Source: Phyto melanocephala (Eukaryota > Arthropoda > Insecta > Diptera > Rhinophoridae). Taken from it: DNA of 64,000 bases. This document shows, piece by piece, positions 14,801 to 27,100 of this stretch (position 1 is the stretch's first letter; each line of letters starts with the position of its first letter). The DNA is taken from NCBI GenBank assembly GCA_941918925.1, contig OW799237.1, positions 1,283,201 to 1,347,200 of the forward strand, given 5' to 3'. The translations under genes and the position numbers were made by a program. The notes under the pieces were generated by a model. The model did no database searches and was not told the DNA's origin. It was given only the letters and a program-made list of their open reading frames with translations.

Positions 14801-15250
14801 TATCTAGTTAGAGCAGTCTTATAAACAATATTTCTCCCAAAGGCTTAGAGGAGTTAATAATTATAATAATCTGCATATATGCCTTTGTCGGCCATGCTTT
14901 TAACAACTTCCATGTAAATTTTCCAGTAAGTGCACTGTAAGGCAAATATATTATTTTTTATTTTTTATTTTTTTTTTCCTCAATAAAAAATAATGTTACA
15001 AAACTAATTGGCTGAATTTTTTTTATATTTTTCGGTAATATTTTCTAAAAATTCCGACAGTAAAAAATACTTTATTACCATTTTTACGGAGATATAGAAT
15101 AAAACAATTGAAGTTGTATTTCACACGCTAAAATTTGGCTGGTATAGCTTTTACAGATTAGCCGATTTGGCTTCATAGTACAAATATAGTGGCCAAAAAC
15201 AACAATCATAGAACTAACAATTCGATAAATTAGGTATTTGTAGAACTGTC
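11866..15250. other. AT-rich DNA without a recognisable gene
   Basis: No gene can be supported. Between 13300 and 13940 several copies of an ATTCAGCT/AGCTGAAT motif occur. At 13300-13322 two sit close together in opposite orientation. A similar but denser cluster lies at 40016-40890. Poly(A) and poly(T) tracts are frequent. Confidence 0.55.
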
Positions 15251-15252
15251 AA

Positions 15253-15800
15253 GTGATGTCTGTACGACACAGTTTTTTTATTATTGTCAAGATCACATTA
15301 CTGGAGGATGATAATGTGAGGAGTGATGGGGTAATAGATCCCCTTCGAACCCGTGAGATTTCTCAGCAGATCATTTTGATATTGGATATCTCAAGGAATT
15401 TATCTAGTATATGTTTGCCCAGCATTTTTTGTCTCTTATCAGCCAGGACAGGACATTTGCAGATAAGATGGAAATCCGATTTCTCCTTCTCCAAATTTAG
15501 GCGGCTGCAAAAAAAGTCAATCGAGTTTGTTTTAATGTTTCCCTTACATCTAGCGACCCATCTTTACCGCCCGAAACCTCGAGGTGTCCTTTCGACTAAG
15601 GCTCCTAAGGGAGACACATAAGCCTGGAAACTCTAATCGTATTCAGTTCATACCACCTGTCTTCGGCTTTTCAGAAAGTGTTTAGAGGTTTTGCCTTTAA
15701 TAGTCCCCAAAGCTATTGCGACTGCGTTTATATTGTTGTAGCCCTTATGCGCAGGATGCCAGGCTAGCGCAACGTTATTCAAGCCTAAACAAATCATTCC
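15253..15800 (-). pseudogene. Fossil of a non-LTR retrotransposon, 3' part of ORF2
   Basis: On the minus strand one frame reads LEKEKSDFHLICKCPVLADK followed by RQKMLGKHILDKFLEISN. This is the pattern seen after the RNase H domain of I/LOA/R1-type LINEs (C..C....E...HL.C.CP.LA..R...LG.). Farther upstream on that strand (around 15640-15740) the DNA aligns with 46490-46560 of another fossil in this window, through 'tttcagaaagtg' and 'attgcgactgcgtttat' versus 'tttcaagaaagtg' and 'attacgactgcatttat'. Frames are broken by stops and indels. The 122-codon plus-strand frame here is an antisense shadow. Confidence 0.65.
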
Positions 15801-17652
15801 TGCATTGACCGACTAAATATTTTTTTACATTTATTACTAAAAACGTTTCCTTACTTTTAATGAAAATTAAAAAAAAAAAAAATTATATCTGATAAAGAAA
15901 TAATATGAAAACATTTCGTTAGTCAGGAAAAGAAAGACCCTTACATTAGTTAACTAACAGGTAATAGAAATGTAGCTTCTTTTGTAAAATTGCTTTTAAA
16001 ATTCATATTTTTTATACTTTTGCATTAAAGTTTTGTGTCGAGGTAAGTTTATGTTAAATGTCTTGGAATCACTGAAAAACTTAATTTCGTAAAAAAATCG
16101 ATTCAAGGCTTTTCTACTTATGACCATCGATATGTTCTCTAAGCCTTCTACTCTTCCAGTATTTACAACAAATTCCCTTAGCAGATCTTATAAGTTTTTC
16201 TTCATTTTCCTGGCAACCCATGCAATGCATTACTTTCATTACACAGTTCATTGCTTTAACCAGATGTTTGCTCTCCACTTTCATATTCAAAGTCATTATG
16301 CATCAATCACCAAGAAAAAATTTAAGAAAAAACAAGAAAAATCATAGAGACAAAAACAACGAAGTATGTTGCCTCAATCTGGGTTAAACAGATGAAAGTG
16401 ATAGAAAAACGATAAAATCAAATAAAACTATGAATTTTTAATTGAAAAAAAAATTATTTATTTATTTTTCGTCAAACTGGCATCAAAAATTATTACTCCA
16501 TACATTTGCAACTAATTGATCTTTGTTCATCACCGAAAAGACAACAGAACGCCAGAACAACTACAAATAAACAAAAATTAAGTTTTTCTACGACAGAATA
16601 TATAACTTTGTTGGGTACTTTATTGATTGTGTAATAATAATGAGATCTTTTTTTTTATTAACTCACAAAAGTTCATATAAATTATGTACGTAAGCTTAGA
16701 CGAAAACAGCCGCAGAGAATTGTTTTTGAGAAAAAGGGGGAGAAAGTCAAAAGTTTTTAGGTCAAACATTGATTTATTTTAATTGCTTGTAAAGCACATA
16801 CATACAAATTGATATTCAATAATTTTGGAATATAGATTTACAGATGGCAGAATTATTTTTATAGTTGCATTCATGCTGCGAGTTTTTAAACATTAGGAAA
16901 ATACCCTACGATTTATGATCAGAAAACTATGAAATAACTTCTTTATATGTAGTTAAATTAATGTAAGTTAATGCAAAACGGCATTTCTATTTGTTGTAGT
17001 TTTCTTATTAAAAAAATTTATATCAACTAAAATAAAATTACTTGCACCTGAAATCGATAATTACATAGCCAGTAGATTTCTAAGAGAAGAAGTTTTAAAA
17101 TGGCAACTTCGCAGACAAATATATCATTCTAATATTATTATTAATTCTCTATTTAATTTTTTTTTACCCGAATTGATACTAAAGCTTTTAATAATATTTA
17201 CTTTATTAACTTAAAAATGTTTTTGCAATAATGTCGTAACATGTACTTAAATTGACCTTTTGTATTGTTTATTGACATGTGCAAAAGCAGAAAACATTTA
17301 ACAAGTTAAATATGAAAAGAACAGACAATATTATTTGGAATAATAGATGTTGGCAAGATAATTAGTTTGACAGCCTAAAGGCGTGTATGTGGCCATCATA
17401 CATAAAAACCTAACAAATTCTTAATGACTAATATTTTATATTTAATTAATTTCTAAGAAAATAAGTATTAAGAGAGAATACTCCAGCCATGTTGATGGAA
17501 GCAAAGACTTGTTAACAAATAGTCTTAAGGATATTTATATACAAACGAAAGAAATTTATTGCTGATAAAAGATGAACCTGACTGTGTTATCGTTACAGAC
17601 ATGTTACATACTTACTAATACTAACATACCTATGAATGTATGTAACTACAAG
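15801..17652. other. AT-rich DNA without a recognisable gene
   Basis: No supported feature. Overlapping frames of 60 and 75 codons at 16114-16347 lie on opposite strands. The minus-strand one is rather cysteine- and lysine-rich but has no recognisable motif and no visible exon context. Confidence 0.5.
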
Positions 17653-18802
17653 TATCGGGTGATTCATCGTGAGGTTTGATTTATGATGTTTAAAAAAACA
17701 CATAATTTAAAAATGAACTTTTAAATTTTTATTATCGGCTAAAAGAACAATTTGTGGCACTTAATGTTTTAAAAAGGTCACGACTTCGTCTGAGGAGGTC
17801 AATTTGAAAGCTTAAATTTACGCGTCTCATTAGAGCATAGCGACTTGTATAACTCGAATAGCACGATAAATATTAGTTTTTAATACTTCAATAATAGCGG
17901 GCTTATTCCGAAGGACCTCAGTCTATACATATATCCCTATATACAATAGTCCAAAGGTGTAATATCGCACGATCTAGGTATCCAATTAACCGTATAAAAA
18001 CGTGAAATAAGGATCTCACCAAAATGATTTCACAACAAGTCCATTGCTTTAGGCGTTGTATGACTCGTAGCACGGTCTTGTTGAAACAATAATTAATCGA
18101 GGCTATTCGCTTGAATATCGGAAAGCACATAATCCGTTAACATAGTGCAATACCATTGAGAGTAAAATTCTGAATTGCCTAATTTTTGAAGAAATATAAA
18201 CCAATAAACCCATTAAACCACAAACCACAACCATCAATTATCTTAAATGGATAGAGCGGTAGCTTTTAGTACTTTTCGGGGTTTTTTTTTTTTTTTTTTA
18301 TATATTTATATAGATTTTATTGGCAAATAATTCAATTACAATAGTTTGTCTCAGCGCCTAAAAGGCATTGTTTAGACGAGTTGGCAAAAACATATTTACT
18401 TAAAATTTATATGTTACATAATAAAAAAAAATATTTACATACATTTATACAAGAAGTTAATTTAAATAATGAGATCAGTTAATAGATTAAAAAAAATTAT
18501 AAAAAAATTTCATTTCAGCACAAATACGGTAAATTTTTTAGGGCATCCTTCGAGCCTAAAATGGGCTTTATCACTGAACAAAATTTCACGATAAAAAACC
18601 GAATTTTCATTTCTCACAGAACCCTGATTTTCGTAGTACATCTGAGCTTTTTGGAGACGCTTTTATGCTGTGAGTCTTATCATAATAACTTGCCAAACGA
18701 TACTGAACATAAATGATAAGCCAGTTTGATATGACTCATGTGTAATTTGTCTAAAAGCTTAAAGCCTATTGAAAATCAGACCTCACAATGAATTACCCAA
18801 TA
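17653..18802 (-). mobile_element. Decayed Tc1/mariner-superfamily transposon with TA target duplication
   Basis: The element body is 17655-18800, flanked by TA on both sides. The inverted ends match at 23 of 27 positions: left TCGGGTGATTCATCGTGAGG, right (reversed) TTGGGTAATTCATTGTGAGG. The minus strand carries a broken transposase with all three catalytic blocks still readable in order: FSDKAHF (first Asp, about 18560), FQQDRATSHT (second Asp, about 18090) and DITPLDY (third Asp, about 17950), followed by remnants like KPAIIEVLKTNI. Stops and frameshifts make it inactive. The transposase type matches the fossil at 50410-50890. The element is interrupted by a nested poly(A)-tailed insertion at about 18240-18520. 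Confidence 0.85.
18240..18520 (-). mobile_element. 5'-truncated LINE 3' end nested in the mariner-type element
   Basis: An 18-nt T run (18282-18299) on the plus strand is the poly(A) tail of a minus-strand insertion. Just upstream of that tail, in minus orientation, sits AATAAAATCTATATAAATAT, giving an AATAAA polyadenylation signal. The insert separates the FSDKAHF block from the QQDRATSHT block of the host transposase. The remaining sequence, including ttttaggcgctgagac read on the minus strand, is non-coding and I cannot assign a family. Exact borders and target duplication are uncertain. Confidence 0.55.
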
Positions 18803-20815
18803 CATATATACATGCTCTTATGTACACATGTATGTGGAAATATAAATATATCTGAGCCTTATGTCTGCTTTTCGATAAGAAGAAAAACATAACAAAAGTC
18901 AACAATTATAATGCTAAATCAACAAAGTCATAATTGATGTTAATATTTATAATACTTTTTTTTATTTTATAATACAAAAACAATTTCTTTTTTATTTGAA
19001 AAAATATTAATAACAAACAACACAGATATAGAACTAATTCACTTATTTAAAGCTGATATTTTAGATTAAGTAAAATTTAAGCATAAAAATCTAAAATCAA
19101 TTTATATACAAGATATTGGATCAGCTTTGGTAACGCTTAAATTAAAAAAGTTCTTTTAAGAAATTCTAGTAAAAGTCTAAGAACTAGAATTCAGTATTAA
19201 GAATAAGAAGAACTGCATTATTTAAGTCTTAACTAGAACTAAAACCCAAGGACCATACACAGGTGAACAATATTTGCTTGACTTATAGTCGCAGAAAATT
19301 TTAAATTATTTCTGTGGCTATAGGTAAAAACCGCTTATGTCTGTTTTTATAGTTTTTTAGAATTGTACTTTTAAAATTTAAAGCTGATTTTTATAAACTA
19401 ATTACCTTTTAATAAATGATTCTTATTGCATATATTTAGTTAAAAACTAAATTAAAATAAGTTATTATTCCCCAAGTGATATCGTTCGTTAAAAACTACG
19501 TGCAATAACTTTTTACGCTTTAACTTCCGGTAAAGTTGTCCAAAATACTTTAAAATTCGTTTAAGACTAATTTTAATGAAAGAAATTATAATGATATTCT
19601 TACCTCAATTTTAGCTTATGGCGACTTAAGCAGTTATTTCCATCTACCACAGATTTACTATAAAGCAGTGCAAAGTGCTTAAGACCCGTTTTTGTTAAAA
19701 CGCTTTAATATAAATACTCCAAGTTTCATATAAACGAATACACACATGCATTCAAATATTCATTTGTATTTTATATTACAAACTTATCACACATCATCAG
19801 CAAAGAATTTCACGTTAGTTCATCAACGAATATTCATTTCTGGTTTTTATTTCTATCATTTTCTTTTTTTGTTTTATTTTCTAACAGTTTGATTTATCAA
19901 AATGATATAATGTTTGGCGCCATCATCATTACTCCCATTAAATATCACCCCCTTAAAAACAAATCAAAGTAATAGATCGTCTTCATTTTTCTTCATACTG
20001 CTAGATGGGATGGTTTGAAACTTTTTACTTGTTTGTATTCCTTTTCATTCGTTTTTTTTAATGAATCCTTAGAAAATTCTTATATGGCTTAGAAAATGTA
20101 CACTTGTATAAAAGTTGATACCATATAATAAGAACATCAGCAACACACAAAAAAAACACATAAATAACAACTGAAAAATTAATTAATTGGTTGCTAGACG
20201 CGTGATAAGAGTCTGGGTAACGAAAAAGTGGTTAAAATATATCATTATCTGTGTAATTAGTGATATAGAGTTAAAGAGCCTCGTTTTCAGTAAAATGTAT
20301 AGTAAATTTAAAATCTCCATTCAGTAGGTAAGAAATTGCCGGATTTTTGACAGAAGATTTTATATCACATTGCTGCTGGAAATTTATGGTCTTGTTAGAT
20401 ATTTTTCAATGAAATGTATTTTTATAATTTGTCGACAAATATTCATTATTTTATAAGTACGTGAAATAGATAAAATGTTATTAGTTTTAGTAATAATTTT
20501 TGAACTTTGAAAAATAGTTTTCCTGATGACTTAATTATAGTAACGGGTGGGACCCTTGAAATTAAAATTTTTTTAAACATTTTGTTTATTTAAATGGCTA
20601 AATTTTTTTAATGCGAAATAAAATACAGACAGTTTATGTAATCTTTACGTCTGGACCGAAAAAAATTATTTTTCAATGACGTTTTTGATTCTTTTTAACG
20701 AAAACTTCAATATCTGTCTCTTAGCGTCTTAGGTTAGTTAGCGTAAAATTTTTTCCTATCGTATACCCACAGAATTTAACAAATAGGCTCAAATAAAAAA
20801 TAAATGTTTAATGGT
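18803..20815. other. AT-rich DNA without a recognisable gene
   Basis: No open frame or RNA gene can be supported. Only simple AT-rich tracts and short runs are visible. Confidence 0.55.
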
Positions 20816-20819
20816 TACC

Positions 20820-21056
20820 CTATATATGGACTTCGTATAATATCTTGATGAAATGTCCACGCCCTTGTGTTGGTGCTAGTGAGGAGTATAAAGGTATTAC
20901 CAACAACTTTGGCTCTGGCATAGGGGAATCATAGACCTCGCACATAAATATGTTAGAAAGTCTCAAATGCCGATTAAGCGCATGAGTCGTGTGAAACCTG
21001 TATTGCACTCTTATAGCGAATGGATTCATACACCATAAGGTCATGGACACTAACAT
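20820..21056 (-). other. Possible fragment of a retroelement coding region, 78 codons
   Basis: A minus-strand open frame of 78 codons is noticeably richer in GC than its surroundings. It contains HTTHALNRHLRLSN followed by a Cys-containing stretch. This vaguely recalls the TGH..L..HL..... segment found after RNase H in several LINE families, but the Cys spacing does not fit well. It directly abuts the truncated DINE-1-like copy C. It could equally be unique DNA. Confidence 0.2.
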
Positions 21057-21071
21057 CAGTATCTTTGCTTT

Positions 21072-21713
21072 AATAGGGGAGTCGATTAAGCTCTGTCAGT
21101 CTGTCCGTCTGTCCGTGTGTATGTTGAAATCAACTTTTTGAAGCCCCCCGACATAGGTTGGACCCGGGTAAGGTATTAAAATATCAGAAATATTCGGGAG
21201 TAGATCGGTATTGAAAATCAGAAACATCGGTACATAAACAACTAAGATATGAGCAAAAACCCACGACCACCTCGATTTTTTTTTCACAAAAACAACATTA
21301 CAACAACAACATACATACATACAAACGTGTATACTGGTTAGAGAAAACGTGGCATCGAATCCCAGCTGAGCCAAAAAAATTTTTTTTTTCAATTTTTAAA
21401 AAATTTTTATTTTATTTTTTTTTATTTTTTATTTAATATATTATTTATATTTTTATTATTTTTTTTAATTTTTTTAAATTTTTTTTTTTAAATTTTTTTA
21501 AACATTTTTTTTTTTAATTTTTTTTTATTTTTTTTAACATACATACGTAAATTTATTATTTTACAATGAGATGTTTTTATATATGTATGTTTTTATATGT
21601 ATGTACGTATTTCATATAGGATGAATGGTGACACAAACTACTGTTATTGCATGACTACACGTTGTGAAGGGTATATAAGATTCGGCACGCCGAATATAGC
21701 GCTCTTACTTGTT
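21072..21713 (-). mobile_element. DINE-1/Helentron-like element, copy C, 3' truncated and inverted
   Basis: The same family as copies A, B and D, but on the minus strand. It begins at 21713 (aacaagtaagagcgc on the minus strand) with the hairpin TTCGGCGTGCCGAA. It then keeps the middle block (ggctcagctgggattcg, antisense at about 21355-21375) and the GGACAGAC microsatellite (about 21100-21120). It stops inside the gcttaatcgactcccctatt block, so the tatactttatggggtcgg block and the 3' hairpin are missing. The 98-codon minus-strand frame inside it corresponds to the frame in copy B. Confidence 0.85.
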
Positions 21714-23832
21714 TATTTCTATGTTTATTATTTTAAGGTGTAACTGCCGTATTTATAAAACATTTTTTGTGAAAGGCTTATTTGACACATGTTGTACAGA
21801 AATTTGTCAAATAAGTCTTCAATAAACCTAAAATATTTTTTATGAATAAGTACGTCATTAAGTGCATTTAACTCATTTTATAGACATTATCCACAAAAAG
21901 TCATCTAAGTAGTCGACAAAAGTGATGACTAGGAGACACCTTGTCCCAGTTTTCCTGCAGTTTATTCATATAATATATGCAAGCATTAATGTATATTCTA
22001 AAGAAAAAATTTACACAATAGTTTTGTTGTCTAATTTTCAATATAGACTTGTACATTTAATAGATGTCCTCTAATCTATTTAACATATTAAAGTAACACA
22101 AAATGAATGACAAAATTTTTTTTTGTGGTCGCTATTAAAATCATCAAACAATTTATCGCCTATGTTTGTCGTTTTATAAGAAATCCTAATCTATCTTAAA
22201 TACCCCAAATAAACACTGTACACTTGAAAAGTTATTAATTTTAAAAGAGGAAAATCCGTTGTTTGTTTAGGCTAATATGTCAAAATATTATGGTCTAATG
22301 AAAAGTCTTGGTAAACAATTTTTCAAAGAAAAATCCTCACTTTACACACGCTGTGATTTTTCACACAAGTTTGTCAGTTTATTTATTTGTTTAATTATTA
22401 ATGTTTGTTGTTGTTGTTTTTTTTTTCATTCGAACAGCAACAAAATTAATTGTTTACTTAAAGGTTTCTAAATGATTCGTTTTTCTTGTAACAAATACAT
22501 GTGTCTGATTAGCAGGCGACGTAGAGAAAAAACTTAATTATTTAATGTTACCATAATGAAAGTGATTAATTAAGCTGGTTTTACACGATGTGTATTTTAC
22601 ATATGACTCGTCACTTTTGCCGCTCATTTGTATTTTTGTATAAATGTCGAAATTATCTTACAACCATATCGACAAACAACCTCTATGCAGTGACAACAGC
22701 TGATGCTATTTCAGTGAGAAAAAAATCACACAATAGTAAACATTTTGTAAAATGTATTTCAGACAAGAAATATTTTCTATTATTATTTGGTTCTGAATTT
22801 CGTGTAATACCAGCCTTATAAATACTTAAACAGCATACATACCTACATGCATGTTTATGTTTGCATGTATGTATGAAATTTGTAAAGAACGTATCATTTG
22901 TGTTTTCTAAACAGCTCTTGATAAAATACATGTTAAAATCAAAGGAAAAGATAAGTGTTAAAAATGAAAGTGTATTTGTTTGTATAATTAATTAAAGTCT
23001 TTGGAAAAACGTCACAAGAAAATTTAAAAATGAAAGTCAGCAAGAATATTTTAATGTAAACTATTAATAAAAAAATTATGAGGAAAGATATTAAATTTGC
23101 CAACAGAATATAAAAAGGAAAAGAAAATTTTTCAAAATTTTGTTTTAAAAAAAGGCAGTAATTACTCTTCATTACATTGTAAAAATAACAATTTTCAGGC
23201 CAAAAGATATAAAAGTCTATACCAAAAAATGCTTAGGCGTTACTTTGAACATTCTTTTCTATTTATATTTTTAAATGTAATTACTACCACGCAAAATGAG
23301 TTTGTTTTATTATTTTTGCATTTAATATTTTTTTAATTGAATTTTTTTTTGTTTGTTTGTAACGCTTTTTTGTATTTTGTAAAAAGTCATTAAAGCTGGT
23401 GGTAAAACTACAAAATCAACTGTCCATTTTCCTTGAAATATAGGGAGTGCAAAAACTTAAGTTAATTGCTTATTAAAACGCGAAATAAGAAAAATGTAGA
23501 CGCAAAATTGTGGCGACTAACAAAGCAAACTTAATCATTTCACAATAACAAAACGATTGTTTTTAGACCTGGTTAAGTCCATAATCGCATAATTACATTT
23601 ATTGTAAAATTAATGGTATTTAAAGATTAGAAACTTTATGCTAAATCGTACCTGCAGACTGACGCATAACTGAGCAGGCTACCAACATACCGTATAATTT
23701 ATAAACAATCTCAAATATATTTTAAATTATATTCTGGACTTTGATAACCTGTTGGTAATATTTAAGAACTATATAATTCGACTTAAGGTGTTTTAACTAA
23801 TTCTTACAAATATTTGTTTCTGGCTATTAGTT
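21714..23832. other. AT-rich DNA without a recognisable gene
   Basis: No supported gene. Two open frames (64 and 77 codons, 22277-22821) show no known motif, and the second is opposed by an 82-codon frame on the other strand, as expected for chance frames. Confidence 0.5.
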
Positions 23833-23837
23833 TAATC

Positions 23838-24149
23838 TGTTGGTGAACTGATCTAGCTGGCCCGGATGCCAACTAATCCTAACGACTGCCTGGAGATTAA
23901 TCTCCCAGACCCGAAATAATCACACGTACAACAATTATATGATTATTAATTTGTATTTATTTATTTATATTCATTTGTGTTTGTATGTATAAATAATGAT
24001 AGTAAGTGGACTGTATGTGTTTATGAGCGACACTTGTTGACAACTAAAACTTGTGTGTGTAGAGAAATGTATGTGAAGTAAAGTTACATGAGTGATTTAG
24101 TTAGGTTGTATTTAAGGGAAGTTTGATACAAGGGAATGGTTCCTCAACA
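23838..24149 (-). repeat. BEL/Pao 3' LTR
   Basis: 312 bp, identical by eye to the copy at 30399-30710. It contains a perfect 14-bp palindrome GGAGATTAATCTCC (23892-23905). On the transcribed strand it has overlapping AATAAA-type signals (antisense of tatttatttatttat, about 23955-23970), a plausible polyadenylation signal. Confidence 0.95.
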
Positions 24150-24163
24150 TCCCGGCCGGCCCT
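24150..24163 (-). promoter_or_regulatory. Presumed polypurine-tract position of the BEL/Pao element
   Basis: Directly next to the 3' LTR the transcribed strand reads AGGGCCGGCCGGGA, where the plus-strand DNA primer should start. It is G-rich but interrupted by two CC pairs and contains the 8-bp palindrome GGCCGGCC, so it is not a clean purine run. It lies just beyond the gag-pol stop. Confidence 0.5.
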
Positions 24164-24174
24164 GAAATAATGTT

Positions 24175-27100
24175 TCAGCATATTGGTAGTTTCACAATTT
24201 TAACTATTGGTCTGGTCATCATGCCGTGTGAGGTTCGTAGTAGTACAGCTCTTACCAATCCGTCGCTACCAGGAAAAGTTTCAGTAACACGCGCGCTAAT
24301 CCACATTGCGGGAGGAGAGTTGTCCTCTTTTACCAGCACGATATCGCCGATTGTGATGTTCGGATTAGGGTTTTGCCATTTGGGACGTTGTTGTAGAGAC
24401 GTTAAGTATTCTTTACGCCACCTACGCCAGAATCCCTGATACATGCATTGTATGTGCTGCCAGTAATCAAGTCTGTTGATTTTTACCTCTGAAAGATTAC
24501 CTTCAGGTACCATTGTAGTTGGTCTACCAATTAAGAAATGAGATGGCGAGAGGTAGCCAATGTCCGTGTCGGGAGCAGACCCTAGTGGTCTAGAATTGAT
24601 GACTGCTTCTATCTGCGTAAGAAGTGTATGCATTTGTTCAAACGTTAGTATAGTCGAACCAATAACGCGTCGTAAATGGAGCTTTACAGAGCGTACACCT
24701 GACTCCCAGATGCCACCCCAGTGTGGCGAATATGGAGGGATGAAATTCCATTTAATATCCTCTTTGGCTAAGGCTGCAGTGATTGTGTTGTTGTGATCCT
24801 CAGATTGTAGTTGTTGATACATATCGTTCAGTTTGCGTTTGGCGCCGACGAAGTTCTTACCATTGTCACTGTATATCGATGAACATTTACCACGACGTGC
24901 CATAAATCGACGTAGAGCGGCCAAAAAGCATTCCGTACTTAAATCCGTTGCCAATTCCAGATGAATTGCAGAAGTCACCATACATACGAATAGGCATATA
25001 TAGCCTTTTGATGTTTGCCTAATGCGACCTCGATGAATTTTAAGAGTGAAAGGACCCGCATAGTCGCAACCAGTGTTTTCAAATGGGAACGCCTGTCGTA
25101 CCCGTACCTTTGGAAGATCAGCCATCCGCTGTTGTGTAACGTGTTGAGCTTGTCGAAAGCATTTCAAGCAGTTGTGAGTAAGTTTACGTATTAAATTTCT
25201 GGCTCCAATAACCCAATAACGTTGACGTACAATTACAAAGAGCGCAGATATACCAGGATGTAGATTTTTTACGTGTTCCTCGTGCAAAATAAGACTAGTT
25301 ATTTTATGGTGCTTTGGTAAAACTATCGGATGTTGAACATTCGTTGAAAGCTCCGAGTTAGAGATGCGTCCACCGACCCTTATAAGTCCATTGTCGTCGA
25401 TAAATGGTGATAGTTGACTTAGTCCAGAATCACGACATATATCCTTTTTGCCGGTGAAGAAACATTCTTGTGCCATCTTGAGAATAATAATTTTGCCTTC
25501 TTGAATTTCCTTATAAGTTAGTTTTTGAGCAGGAATTTTGATTCCGTGTACATACAGGTTGATGAAACGTTTTACGTAGCCAGCTATACGTATAAGTTTG
25601 TACCAATGAGAGACGTTCGCAAGAGCAGATTCCATAGCATGAATATTACGACCATCAGGTCTTGACGTTGTTGTAAGATATGAAACCTTTTCCGCATTAG
25701 TCTTTACTTCAGCTTTTACGTTAATATTATCAAACGAAGGTTGTATATTTCCAAATGAATTAAATTCTTGTTGAATTTTCAAAAACGATGGACCCGACCA
25801 CCAAAGATCAAGCTCGAGCAGTTGGTCAGCCATTATACCTCGAGATGCACAGTCCGCAGGATTCTGCTTGCCACTCACATGTCTCCATACATTGCGTGGC
25901 AGAGTTTCTAAAATTTCGGACGTGCGGTTTCCTACAAACGTTTTTAGTTTGGTTGGTTGCATAGACAGCCATGATAAAACCACTGTAGAATCACACCATG
26001 CGTAGATTTCAATTTGTTGATGAGGAAGTGACGATATAATTGACTTCATTAAACGTGCGAGAAGCAGAGCTCCGCATAATTCCAATCTAGGTAAAGAAAT
26101 TTGTTTCAGCGGTGCTACGCGAGTCTTCGATGCCACTAAGTTGACACAAAAATATCCATTTTCATCCTTAAATCTACAATAAATGACCGCAGAATATGCC
26201 TTAGTAGAGGCATCACTAAAACCGTGAAGTTGAATGTTTGATTCAGCATTCGGTACATATCGAGGTAACCTTAACTTAGACAGATTCTGTAAATCGTCCC
26301 TGTAGCTAAGCCACTGTTTTGCTAAGCTACCCGGCAGTGGTTCGTCCCATTGTAGATTAAGTAACCACAATTGTTGAAAAAGTATCTTAAATTTTATTAC
26401 GACAGGAGAAACCAAACCAAGAGGGTCGAAGATTCGTGAAACGTCCGATATAACCTTTCGTTTTGACGCATTTGTAGCGTCACCCAAGTTGACTCTATAT
26501 TGTATGCAATCCTCGTATGCGTTCCAATAAATGCCTAGAACCTTTGCTGCATTATCCACATTTCTTTTCAAAAAGTCATGTTCTTCATCCTTAGATAGGG
26601 CTATGTCTGCACAATTCGACATCCATTTACTTAACTCGAGTCCGGCTTGTGAAAGTAGATCAATGAGTTCCGCTTGCCTTAACATAAGTTCTTGAGCCGA
26701 GGAGGCCCCCGTTAGAACATCGTCAACGTAGAAATCTTCAAGTAGAATCTTTGACGCCTTAGGATGAGACTCCTTGTAGTCCCTTGCTAACTGTTCCAAC
26801 ACCCTTACAGACAAATATGGTGCGGACGCTGTTCCGTATGTGACGGTACATAATTGAAAATGTTTCAGAACGTCGGTTGGATTTTCTCTCCAGAGAATTC
26901 GCTGAAAATCCCGATGATCTTCCGAAACCCAAATTTGGCGAAACATTTTGATGATATCTGCCGAAAAGACAACCTTATGCAAACGAAAACGAAAACATAC
27001 CGCAAATAAATTACGTTGAATTGATGGGCCGACTTGTAGCTTGTCATTTAGTGAGACATTATCTGCATCCTGAAATGAGCCATCAAACACAACCCGTAAT

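Noticed and set aside
16114..16347. Opposed 60- and 75-codon frames, one cysteine-rich
   Set aside because: No family resemblance, no splice-site context, and each explains the other as an antisense shadow.
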